Shown here: positions 57,330-64,000 of the stretch, piece after piece
Layout: the number at the start of each line of letters is the position of its first letter
Position numbering within the stretch: position 1 is the stretch's first letter
From: Embleya hyalina
Lineage (GTDB): Bacteria; Actinomycetota; Actinomycetes; Streptomycetales; Streptomycetaceae
DNA length: 64,000 nucleotides
Direction: 5' to 3'
Assembly: GCF_003967355.1 (NCBI RefSeq)
Contig: NZ_BIFH01000045.1
Location: forward strand, 63,371-127,370
Notes under the pieces: generated by a model
Database searches by the model: none
Told to the model about the DNA's origin: nothing
What the model saw: the letters and a program-made list of their open reading frames with translations, nothing else
Program-made: the position numbers and the translations under genes

Positions 57330-58493
57330 TCAGCGGGGCAGGCCCAGTTCCCTCGCGATCAGCATGCGCTGGACCTCGCTCGTGCCCTCGCCGATCTCCA
57401 GGATCTTGGCGTCGCGCCAGAAGCGGGCCACCGGGAACTCGTTCATGAAGCCGTAGCCGCCGTGGATCTGGGTGGCGTCGCGGGCGTTGTCCACCGCGCT
57501 CTCCGAGCTGTACAGCTTGGCCAGCGCGGCCTCCTTCTTGAAACCCTCGCCGTGCACGAGCAGCGAGGCCGCGTGCCGCCAGCCCAACCGCGAGTTGTGC
57601 GCCCGCAGTTCCATGTCGGCCAGCTTGAACGCGATCGCCTGATTGGCGCCGATCGGCCGGCCGAACGCCTCGCGCTCACCGGCGTAGCGCACCGACTCGT
57701 CCACGCAGCCCTGGGCCAACCCCGTGGCCAGCGCCGCGATGGCCACCCGGCCCTCGTCCAGGATGGACAGGAACTGGGCGTAGCCGCGCCCGCGTTCGCC
57801 GAGCAGGTTCTCCGCCGGGACGCGCACGTCGGTGAACGACAACTCGCGGGTGTCCGAGCAGTTCCAGCCGACCTTGGAGTAGGGCGGTGCGACGGTGAAG
57901 CCCTTGGTGCCCGCCGGCACGATGATCGTGCTGATCTCCTTGCCGCCGTCGCCCTTGGTGCCGGTGACCGCGGTGACCGTGACGAAGCCGGTGATGTCGG
58001 TGCCCGAGTTGGTGATGAAACACTTGCCGCCGTTGATCACCCACTCCCCCGTCGCCTCGTCCATGCGGGCGGTGGTGCGCGTGGCGCCCGCGTCGGAGCC
58101 GCCGCCGGGCTCGGTCAGGCCGAAAGCCCCCAGCATCTCGCCGCTGGTCAGCTTCGGCAGCCAGGTCTGCTTCTGCTCCTCGGTGCCGAAGCGGTGAATC
58201 GGCATCGCGCCCAGCGAGACGGCCGCCTCGAGGGTGATCGCCACGGAGGAGTCGACCCGGGCCAGTTCCTCCAGGACCAGGCCGAGCGCGAGGTAGTCGC
58301 CGCCCATGCCGCCGTACTCCTCGGGGAACGGCAGGCCGAACAGGCCCATCCGGCCCATCTCGCGGATGATCGCGTACGGGAACTCGTGCTTCTCGTACAG
58401 GTCGCCGATCGCGGGCGCGATCACGTCCTTGGCGAACTCGGCGACCGTGCGTCGCAGTTGCTCGTATTCCTCGTCGAGGCGGTGGTCCAGCAT
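57330..58493 (-). CDS. acdH: Acyl-CoA dehydrogenase, AcdH-like (branched/short-chain)
   Basis: A 387-residue FAD-dependent dehydrogenase that introduces an alpha,beta double bond into branched- or short-chain acyl-CoA. The start ATG at 58493 (MLDHRLDEEYEQLRR) matches Streptomyces AcdH and has GGGAG about 8 nt upstream. The open frame continues upstream but is not homologous. Signatures: FGLTEPGGGSDAG (FAD region), WVINGGKCFITN, and C-terminal QIHGGYGFMNE and ILEIGEGTSE. The Glu in GEGTSE is the usual catalytic base position. True isovaleryl-CoA dehydrogenases have Ala/Gly there, so broad branched-chain activity (valine, isoleucine, possibly leucine) is more likely. It is the last gene of the mccB-mccA-hmgL-acdH operon, an order familiar from S. 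coelicolor SCO2776-2779. No role in the PKS pathway is needed. Confidence 0.94.
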   Translation of the reverse strand: MLDHRLDEEYEQLRRTVAEFAKDVIAPAIGDLYEKHEFPYAIIREMGRMGLFGLPFPEEYGGMGGDYLALGLVLEELARVDSSVAITLEAAVSLGAMPIHRFGTEEQKQTWLPKLTSGEMLGAFGLTEPGGGSDAGATRTTARMDEATGEWVINGGKCFITNSGTDITGFVTVTAVTGTKGDGGKEISTIIVPAGTKGFTVAPPYSKVGWNCSDTRELSFTDVRVPAENLLGERGRGYAQFLSILDEGRVAIAALATGLAQGCVDESVRYAGEREAFGRPIGANQAIAFKLADMELRAHNSRLGWRHAASLLVHGEGFKKEAALAKLYSSESAVDNARDATQIHGGYGFMNEFPVARFWRDAKILEIGEGTSEVQRMLIARELGLPR

Positions 58494-58594
58494 GATCCGG
58501 GCTCCCGGGTTCGGTGGCGGGGGACGGACCGGGCCGCCGTGGCGGCGTCGGTGCGTCGGAGGTGGTTCGGTGGCTGCCGGGCAGGCAGCCGCGG

Positions 58595-59608
58595 CTACGC
58601 GGTGGTGGTGGCGGTGGTGGCGGCCGGGTCGGCGAGCACCAGGCCGTGCGCGTCCACCCGCTTGCCGATCAGCGCCTGGACCGCGCGCGAGGGGCTGGGC
58701 CGGCCGAGGAGGTCGGCCATCCAGGCGCTGGTGGCCACCAGCGCGCCCAGGTCCACGCCGGTCTCGATGCCCAGGCCGTGCAGCATCCACACCAGGTCCT
58801 CGGTGGCGAGGTTGCCGGTCGCGCTCTCCGCGTACGGGCAACCGCCCAGGCCGCCCGCCGAGGCGTCCACGGTGGTCACCCCGAAGCGCAGCGCGGCGAG
58901 GGTGTTGGCCAGCGCCTGACCGTAACTGTCGTGGAAGTGCACCGCGATGCGCGACGCCGGCACGCCCGCCTCGGCGAACGCGGTCAGCAGCGCGGTGACG
59001 TGTCCGGGAGTGGCCGCGCCGATCGTGTCGCCCAGGCTGAGCTGCGAACAGCCCATCTCCACCAGGGCCTTGCCGACGCGCACCACTCGGTCGAGCGGGA
59101 CGGGCCCCTCCCACGGGTCGCCCCAGCACATGGACAGGTAGCCGCGCGTGTCGATCCCGGCGGCGCCGGCCCGCTCGACCACGGGGGCGAACATGGCCAA
59201 CGACTCGGCCACCGTGCGGTTGAGGTTGCGCCGGGCGAAGGTCTCGGTGGCGCTGCCGAACACCGCGATGCGGTCGGCGCCCAGCTCGACGGCGCGGTCG
59301 AAGCCACGCTCGTTGGGCACCAGGACCGGCAGGCGGCGATCGGCGGCGGCGATCTCGACGTCGGCCCGCACCGCCGCGAACACCTCGGCGGCGTCGGCGA
59401 GTTGGGGCACCCACTTGGGCGGTACGAAGCTGGTCACCTCGATCGTGCGCAGGCCCGCGCGGGCCAGTCGGCGAACGAACTCGATCTTGGCCTCGGTGGG
59501 CACCACGCCGGACTCGTTCTGGAGTCCGTCACGAGCACCCACCTCGTGGATGAACACCCGCTCCGGCAACCCGGGTTCGGGGCGCACATCCGGCAGTCGA
59601 CGCGTCAT
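58595..59608 (-). CDS. hmgL: Hydroxymethylglutaryl-CoA lyase
   Basis: A 337-residue TIM-barrel DRE-TIM metallolyase that cleaves 3-hydroxy-3-methylglutaryl-CoA to acetoacetate and acetyl-CoA, the last step of leucine degradation. Visible: EVGARDGLQNE near residue 22 (substrate/metal residues), HFHDSYGQALAN (metal His pair) and the active-site Cys signature GGLGGCPYAESATGN. The start ATG at 59608 overlaps the mccA stop as ATGA, so translation is coupled. A 101-bp gap with a small hairpin separates it from acdH. Confidence 0.95.
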   Translation of the reverse strand: MTRRLPDVRPEPGLPERVFIHEVGARDGLQNESGVVPTEAKIEFVRRLARAGLRTIEVTSFVPPKWVPQLADAAEVFAAVRADVEIAAADRRLPVLVPNERGFDRAVELGADRIAVFGSATETFARRNLNRTVAESLAMFAPVVERAGAAGIDTRGYLSMCWGDPWEGPVPLDRVVRVGKALVEMGCSQLSLGDTIGAATPGHVTALLTAFAEAGVPASRIAVHFHDSYGQALANTLAALRFGVTTVDASAGGLGGCPYAESATGNLATEDLVWMLHGLGIETGVDLGALVATSAWMADLLGRPSPSRAVQALIGKRVDAHGLVLADPAATTATTTA

Positions 59609-61602
59609 CGCCCCGCCGCCTCTCCGTCGGTCCCGCCGGCTGCGACGCCGTCCGCCTCCGCGTCCGGTTCCACCACCGCCAGCGTCTGGTCCATCGCCAC
59701 CGACGCGCCGACCACCGCGCCCAGTTCGGCGACCACGCCGGCGAACGGCGCGGTCAACGCGTGCTCCATCTTCATCGCCTCCACCACGACCACGGTCTGT
59801 CCCCGGGCGACCCGGTCCCCGACGGCGGCCTTGACCAACGTCACCGTGCCGGGCATCGGCGAGGTCAGCGCGCCGGTGTGCGCCGCGCCGCCGGCCGCCT
59901 CGGCCCGTACGGTGTCCACCTCGCTCACGCGCCAGGTGTCCGGCCCGTAGGCGAGCCAGCGCACCCCCGACGACTCGGCGACGTAGTCGAAGCGCCGGGT
60001 CAGCCCGTCGTACCCGACCGAAAGTCCGCCCGGCACCGCCGAGACCGAGGCGGACACGGCCGGCCCGCCGTCCACCGAGACCTCGCCGTCGCGCACCCGC
60101 ACCTCGATCGGCTCGCCCGGCCCGATCCGCAACACGTGCGTGTCCCACGCCGGTCCGCCCACCCGCCAGCCGGTCTGCGCCGCGAACGGGTCCGCCCAAC
60201 CGTCGGCGGGCACCCGCTCGGCCCGCGCCGCGAGCGCCGCCGCGACGGCCACCTCCGGCGGCGCCGGATGCCCGGTCAGCTCGTCCGTCCTGGCCTCCAC
60301 GAGGCCGGTGTCCAGGTCGCCCGCCAGCACCGCCGGGTCGCCCAACAGCCGGTGGAGGAAGCCGAGGTTGGTGGTCACCCCCAACACCCGGGTCTGCGCG
60401 AGCGCCGCCCGCAGTCGGTTGATCGCCGTCGCCCGGTCGTCGCCGTAGGCGATCACCTTGGCCAGCATCGGGTCGTACGAACTGCCGACCTCGCCGCCCT
60501 CGCGCAGCCCGGAGTCGACCCGGACGCCTTCGAGTTCCGGCTCACACACCGTCAACACCCGGCCGCCCGTGGGCAGGAAGCCCCGATCGGGGTCCTCGGC
60601 GTAAATCCGCGCCTCGACCGCGTGCCCGTGCATCGACACGTCGGACTTGCCGATCGCGGCGCCGGCCGCGATCCGCAGCTGGCTCTCCACCAGGTCGACG
60701 CGGGTGACCAGTTCGGTCACCGGGTGCTCGACCTGGAGGCGCGTGTTCATCTCCATGAAGTAGAACGAGCCGGGATCCTCCGACGGCACGATGAACTCGA
60801 TCGTGCCCGCGCCGACGTATCCGCAGGCCCGGGCGGCACGCACGGCGGCGGCGCCCATCGCGGCCCGGGTGTCCGCGTCGAGCAGCGCCGACGGCGCCTC
60901 CTCGATGATCTTCTGGTGTCGGCGCTGCAGGCTGCACTCGCGTTCGCCCAGGTGTACGACCGTGCCGTGGGTGTCCGCGAGCACCTGGATCTCGATGTGC
61001 CGGGGGCGGTCGATCCAGCGCTCGATCAACAGCGTGTCGTCGCCGAAGGCGCCCTTGGCCTGGCGCCGGGCCGCGGCGATCTCGTCGGCGAGCAACGCGC
61101 CGTCGTGCACCAGGCGCATGCCCTTACCGCCGCCGCCCGCCGACGGCTTGATCAGCACGGGGAAGTCGATCTCCCGGGCGATGTCGACGAGTTCGGCGTC
61201 GGTCATGCCCGCCGCGCCGCCGCCGGGAACGACCGGGACGCCGTAGGCGGCGACCGTCTCCTTGGCCCGGATCTTGTCGCCCATCAACTCGATCACACCC
61301 GCCGGGGGGCCGACGAAGACCAGCCCGGCGCGCGCCACGGCGGCGGCGAACGCGGCGTTCTCGGACAGGAATCCGTAGCCGGGGTGAACCGCCCCGGCAC
61401 CGGCGCGCACGCCGGCCGCGACCACCGCGTCCACGTCCAGGTAACTCGGCACCTCGACCGCCGCGTCGGCCTCGCGCACGTGCCGCGCGGCGGCGTCCCC
61501 CGGCCCGTACACGGTGATCGCGCGCACGCCCAGGCGGCGCAGCGTGCGGATCACCCGGACCGCGATCTCGCCTCGGTTGGCGACCAGTACTGCGTCGAAC
61601 AC
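59605..61602 (-). CDS. mccA: Acyl-CoA carboxylase alpha subunit (methylcrotonyl-CoA type), biotin-carrying
   Basis: A 665-residue biotin carboxylase/BCCP fusion. The N-terminal biotin carboxylase starts LVANRGEIAVRVIRTLRRLG. It has an ATP-grasp glycine-rich loop SAGGGGKGM near residue 155 and EMNTRLQVEHPVTE. The C-terminal biotinyl domain carries EAMKMEH with biotinylated Lys at about residue 611, close to the C-terminus as expected. It carboxylates biotin with bicarbonate and ATP and feeds the adjacent beta subunit. The partner MccB and downstream HMG-CoA lyase point to 3-methylcrotonyl-CoA, although such alpha subunits can serve several beta subunits. It lies 12 bp after mccB and overlaps hmgL by 4 bp, so it is within an operon. 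Confidence 0.95.
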   Translation of the reverse strand: MFDAVLVANRGEIAVRVIRTLRRLGVRAITVYGPGDAAARHVREADAAVEVPSYLDVDAVVAAGVRAGAGAVHPGYGFLSENAAFAAAVARAGLVFVGPPAGVIELMGDKIRAKETVAAYGVPVVPGGGAAGMTDAELVDIAREIDFPVLIKPSAGGGGKGMRLVHDGALLADEIAAARRQAKGAFGDDTLLIERWIDRPRHIEIQVLADTHGTVVHLGERECSLQRRHQKIIEEAPSALLDADTRAAMGAAAVRAARACGYVGAGTIEFIVPSEDPGSFYFMEMNTRLQVEHPVTELVTRVDLVESQLRIAAGAAIGKSDVSMHGHAVEARIYAEDPDRGFLPTGGRVLTVCEPELEGVRVDSGLREGGEVGSSYDPMLAKVIAYGDDRATAINRLRAALAQTRVLGVTTNLGFLHRLLGDPAVLAGDLDTGLVEARTDELTGHPAPPEVAVAAALAARAERVPADGWADPFAAQTGWRVGGPAWDTHVLRIGPGEPIEVRVRDGEVSVDGGPAVSASVSAVPGGLSVGYDGLTRRFDYVAESSGVRWLAYGPDTWRVSEVDTVRAEAAGGAAHTGALTSPMPGTVTLVKAAVGDRVARGQTVVVVEAMKMEHALTAPFAGVVAELGAVVGASVAMDQTLAVVEPDAEADGVAAGGTDGEAAGR

Positions 61603-61614
61603 GTCGTGACCCCT

Positions 61615-63219
61615 CTACATCCGGAACAGACCGAAGCGCGGCTCGGCCAGCGGCGCGTTGGCGCACGCCGTCAGGGCCAGGCCCAACACGGTGCGGGTGT
61701 CGAGGGGGTCGATGATCCCGTCGTCCCACAGGCGCGCGGTCGCGTAATAGGCGTTGCCCTGCCGCTCGTACTGCTCGCGGATCGGCTGCTTGAACTCTTC
61801 CTCGCCGTCCCAGCTCTCGCCGCGCGCCTCGATCTGGTCGCGCTTGACGGTGGCGAGCACGGTGGCGGCCTGTTCGCCGCCCATCACCGAGATCTTGGCG
61901 GTGGGCCACATCCACAGGAAGCGCGGGCTGTAGGCGCGTCCGCACATCGAGTAGTTGCCCGCGCCGTGCGAGCCGCCGATCACCACGGTCAGCTTGGGCA
62001 CGCGGGTGGTGGCCACCGCGGTGACCATCTTGGCGCCGTGCTTGGCGATGCCGCCGTGCTCGTAGTCCTTGCCGACCATGAAGCCGGTGATGTTCTGGAG
62101 GAAGAGCAGCGGGATGCCGCGCTGGTCGCACAGTTCGATGAAGTGCGCGCCCTTGACCGCGGATTCGGCGAACAGGATGCCGTTGTTGGCGACGATGCCC
62201 ACCGGGTGGCCGTGGATCCGGGCGAAGCCGGTGACCAGGGTGGTGCCGTATTCGCCCTTGAACTCGTGGAAGCGCGAGCCGTCGACGATGCGGGCGATCA
62301 CCTCGCGCACGTCGTAGGGGGTGCGCGCGTCGGGCGGCACGACCCCGTACAACCCGGCCGGGTCGACGGCCGGCGGCTCCACTTCCCGCACGTCCCAGGG
62401 CAGTTGCGGCCGGGCACCGAGGGTGCCGACGATGTCGCGGACGATCCGCAGCGCGTCCTTGTCGTCGGCCGCGAGGTGGTCGACCACGCCGGAGATCCGG
62501 GCGTGTACGTCGCCGCCGCCCAGCTCCTCGGCGCTGACCACCTCGCCGGTGGCGGCCTTCACCAGCGGCGGGCCGCCGAGGAAGATGGTGCCCTGGTCAC
62601 GCACGATCACCGTCTCGTCGCTCATGGCCGGCACGTACGCGCCGCCGGCGGTACAGGAGCCGAGCACGGCGGAGATCTGCGGGATGCCCCGGGCGCTCAT
62701 CTGCGCCTGGTTGTAGAAGATCCGCCCGAAGTGGTCCCGATCCGGGAACACCTCGTCCTGCATGGGCAGGAACGCGCCGCCGGAGTCGACCAGGTACAGG
62801 CACGGGAGTCGGTTCTCCAGCGCGATCTCCTGGGCCCGCAGGTGCTTCTTGACCGTCATCGGGTAGTAGGTGCCGCCCTTGACCGTCGCGTCGTTGGCCG
62901 CGATCACGCACTCGCGACCGGCGACCCGGCCCACGCCCGCGATGATCCCCGCGGCCGGCGCGTCGCCGCCGTACATCCCGTCGGCGGCCAGCGGCGCGAT
63001 CTCCAGGAACGGCGTGCCGGGGTCCAACAGGGTCTCCACCCGGTCGCGCGGGAGCAGCTTGCCCCGCGCGGTATGCCGTTCCCGGGCCCGTTCGCCGCCG
63101 CCCAACGCGGTGGTCGCCAACCGGGCGCGCAGTTCGCCGACCGCGCGTTCGTGGGCCTCCGCGTTGGCCCGGTAGGCCTGGGACCCCGGGTCGGCGGCTG
63201 TGCCGAGCACGTTTTCCAT
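61615..63219 (-). CDS. mccB: Methylcrotonyl-CoA carboxylase beta subunit (carboxyltransferase)
   Basis: A 534-residue carboxyltransferase that transfers CO2 from biotin to 3-methylcrotonyl-CoA to give 3-methylglutaconyl-CoA. Two crotonase-like halves are visible: [20 protein letters not shown] and [16 protein letters not shown] in the first, and [20 protein letters not shown] and [19 protein letters not shown] in the second, as in LiuB/MccB. This length and the SGGAFLPMQ motif favour methylcrotonyl- over propionyl-CoA carboxylase. The start ATG at 63219 has GAGG about 8 nt upstream. It is the first gene of the operon and is divergent from the TetR gene across a 77-bp region with operator-like repeats. 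No enoyl-CoA hydratase for methylglutaconyl-CoA is present in the visible operon. Confidence 0.94.
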   Translation of the reverse strand: MENVLGTAADPGSQAYRANAEAHERAVGELRARLATTALGGGERARERHTARGKLLPRDRVETLLDPGTPFLEIAPLAADGMYGGDAPAAGIIAGVGRVAGRECVIAANDATVKGGTYYPMTVKKHLRAQEIALENRLPCLYLVDSGGAFLPMQDEVFPDRDHFGRIFYNQAQMSARGIPQISAVLGSCTAGGAYVPAMSDETVIVRDQGTIFLGGPPLVKAATGEVVSAEELGGGDVHARISGVVDHLAADDKDALRIVRDIVGTLGARPQLPWDVREVEPPAVDPAGLYGVVPPDARTPYDVREVIARIVDGSRFHEFKGEYGTTLVTGFARIHGHPVGIVANNGILFAESAVKGAHFIELCDQRGIPLLFLQNITGFMVGKDYEHGGIAKHGAKMVTAVATTRVPKLTVVIGGSHGAGNYSMCGRAYSPRFLWMWPTAKISVMGGEQAATVLATVKRDQIEARGESWDGEEEFKQPIREQYERQGNAYYATARLWDDGIIDPLDTRTVLGLALTACANAPLAEPRFGLFRM

Positions 63220-63229
63220 GACACCGCCT

Positions 63230-63296
63230 CGAGTTAACCTTCGTTCACCTGCCCCCGAGGTTAACCACGGTTAATCCGAGTGTCTAGCATGGACAC
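63230..63296. promoter_or_regulatory. Divergent promoter/operator between mccB and tetR
   Basis: Three related elements contain TTAA: GAGTTAACC (63231-63239), GAGGTTAACC (63257-63266, including the perfect palindrome GGTTAACC) and CGGTTAATCC (63268-63277). For tetR, TTAACC (63261-63266) and TAGCAT (63285-63290) form a -35/-10 pair with an 18-bp spacer. The predicted start is about at the ATG (63297), so the tetR mRNA may be leaderless. The palindrome overlaps the -35 box, which suits autorepression. Confidence 0.55.
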
Positions 63297-63854
63297 ATGA
63301 CCGTGAGCCGTCGAGACCAGATCCTGCAGGTGGCCGCCCGGCTGTTCGCCGAGCGCGGCTATCACAGCGTGGGCATGGACGACATCGGCGCGGCGGTGGG
63401 CATCAGCGGCCCCGCGCTGTACAAACACTTCCGGGGCAAGGAGGCGATGCTCACCGAGTTGCTGGTCGACATCAGCGAGCAGTTGCTGGCCCGGGGCGAG
63501 CTGCGGGCGTCGATCGAGGATCCGAAGCAGGCGCTGGCGGCGCTGATCGAGGGCCAGGTCGAGTTCGCGCTGCGCCACCCGGACCTGATCACGCTGCACG
63601 ACCACGCGCTCAACCAGGTCCCCACGGCCGAGCGGCACCGGATCCGCCGGGTCCAGCGCGCCTACGTGGAGCTCTGGGTCGAGGTCGCGATGAAGGCCCA
63701 CCCGAACCGCCTGGACGACCGCGAGGCCCGCGCCGCGGTGCACGCGGCCTTCGGTCTGATCAACTCCACCCCCCACACCCTGCGCACCCCACAGCGCATC
63801 CTGGCCCCGATGCTGAGCCGAATGGCGCTGGCGGCGCTGGCGGCGGCGGGGTAG
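63297..63854 (+). CDS. TetR-family transcriptional regulator
   Basis: A 185-residue protein. The N-terminal HTH (residues about 5-50) is VSRRDQILQVAARLFAERG, then MDDIGAAVGISGPALYKHF, a strong TetR DNA-binding signature. The C-terminal helical ligand-binding domain is typical of acyl-CoA-responsive TetR proteins beside leucine-degradation operons. No Shine-Dalgarno precedes the ATG, in line with a leaderless message. Divergent orientation predicts that it represses mccB-acdH and itself. The likely inducer is an acyl-CoA intermediate (inference). Confidence 0.93.
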   Translation: MTVSRRDQILQVAARLFAERGYHSVGMDDIGAAVGISGPALYKHFRGKEAMLTELLVDISEQLLARGELRASIEDPKQALAALIEGQVEFALRHPDLITLHDHALNQVPTAERHRIRRVQRAYVELWVEVAMKAHPNRLDDREARAAVHAAFGLINSTPHTLRTPQRILAPMLSRMALAALAAAG

Positions 63855-63871
63855 CCGGTGGGCGGGGTGGG

Positions 63872-64000
63872 TCAGCGGTGCAGTCCCTGTTCGCCGGCGC
63901 GCAGGCCGGCCTGGAAGCGGGAGTCGGCGTCGAGCGTGGCCATGAGTTCGGCGACGCGTCGCCGGTAGGTGCGCAGTGAGACGCCCAGCCGTTTGGCCGC
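63872..64000 (-). CDS. HTH transcriptional regulator, C-terminal fragment
   Basis: The last 42 codons of a gene entering from beyond base 64000. The peptide AAKRLGVSLRTYRRRVAEL, ending ...AGEQGLHR, is the recognition-helix end of the LuxR/HTH regulators common in streptomycetes (LGVSLRTYRRRV followed by DADSRFQAG). It converges on the TetR gene, 17 bp from its stop. Its N-terminal domain and function are not visible. Confidence 0.75.
   Translation of the reverse strand, partial: AAKRLGVSLRTYRRRVAELMATLDADSRFQAGLRAGEQGLHR

Noticed and set aside
58494-59414. Upstream extension of the acyl-CoA dehydrogenase frame
   Set aside because: It overlaps hmgL out of frame. The dehydrogenase family starts at MLDHRLDEE with a ribosome site.

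Overview
The window is high-GC DNA from an actinomycete. The codon use, LAL regulator, modular PKS genes and an acdH-type leucine/valine catabolic operon all fit Streptomyces or a close relative. About 55 kb belongs to one biosynthetic gene cluster, and the last 7 kb is primary metabolism.

Layout. Positions 1-2038 (+) hold the 3' end of an NRPS: the tail of a condensation domain, an adenylation domain with a glycine-like code, and a carrier domain with no thioesterase. It converges on a NarL-type response regulator (2180-2785, -), with a perfect 15-bp hairpin between them. Three cis-AT type I PKS genes follow, all on the minus strand and read in the order 50359->23897 (PKS A), 23865->12691 (PKS B), 12661->2867 (PKS C), with gaps of only about 30 bp. 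Upstream of PKS A lie a discrete type II thioesterase (51419->50652), a 1.1-kb repeat-bearing divergent intergenic region, a LAL/LuxR activator (52534-55254, +) and a DHA2-family exporter (57073->55325). A strong terminator at 57271-57309 separates these from mccB-mccA-hmgL-acdH (63219->57330), which is divergent from a TetR gene. The C-terminal end of another HTH regulator closes the window.

How the genes work together. PKS A has five consecutive KS-AT(malonyl)-DH-KR-ACP modules, a pentaene programme. PKS B adds a malonyl/ketoreductase module (hydroxyl) and a methylmalonyl module with DH-ER-KR. PKS C adds a methylmalonyl DH-KR module and a final malonyl module whose KR is degenerate, so the chain should end as a beta-ketoacyl thioester. 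Coiled-coil docking segments support the order A->B->C. None of the three genes has a loading module or a C-terminal thioesterase, so the chain must start on a protein encoded outside this window. The unreduced end, the lack of a TE and the neighbouring glycine-type NRPS make an acyl tetramic acid (Dieckmann release, as in tirandamycin-type pathways) the most economical reading: pentaene - CH(OH) - methyl-branched spacer - methyl-substituted enoyl - tetramate. This is inference. The upstream chain and the cyclase are not visible.

The most notable sequence features are: a dead terminal KR; a KR in module 7 with its catalytic serine replaced by glycine inside an otherwise fully reducing module; two KRs (modules 2 and 3) with aberrant LDD-region motifs; and clear recombination patchwork between modules, including a junction at a DH active site.
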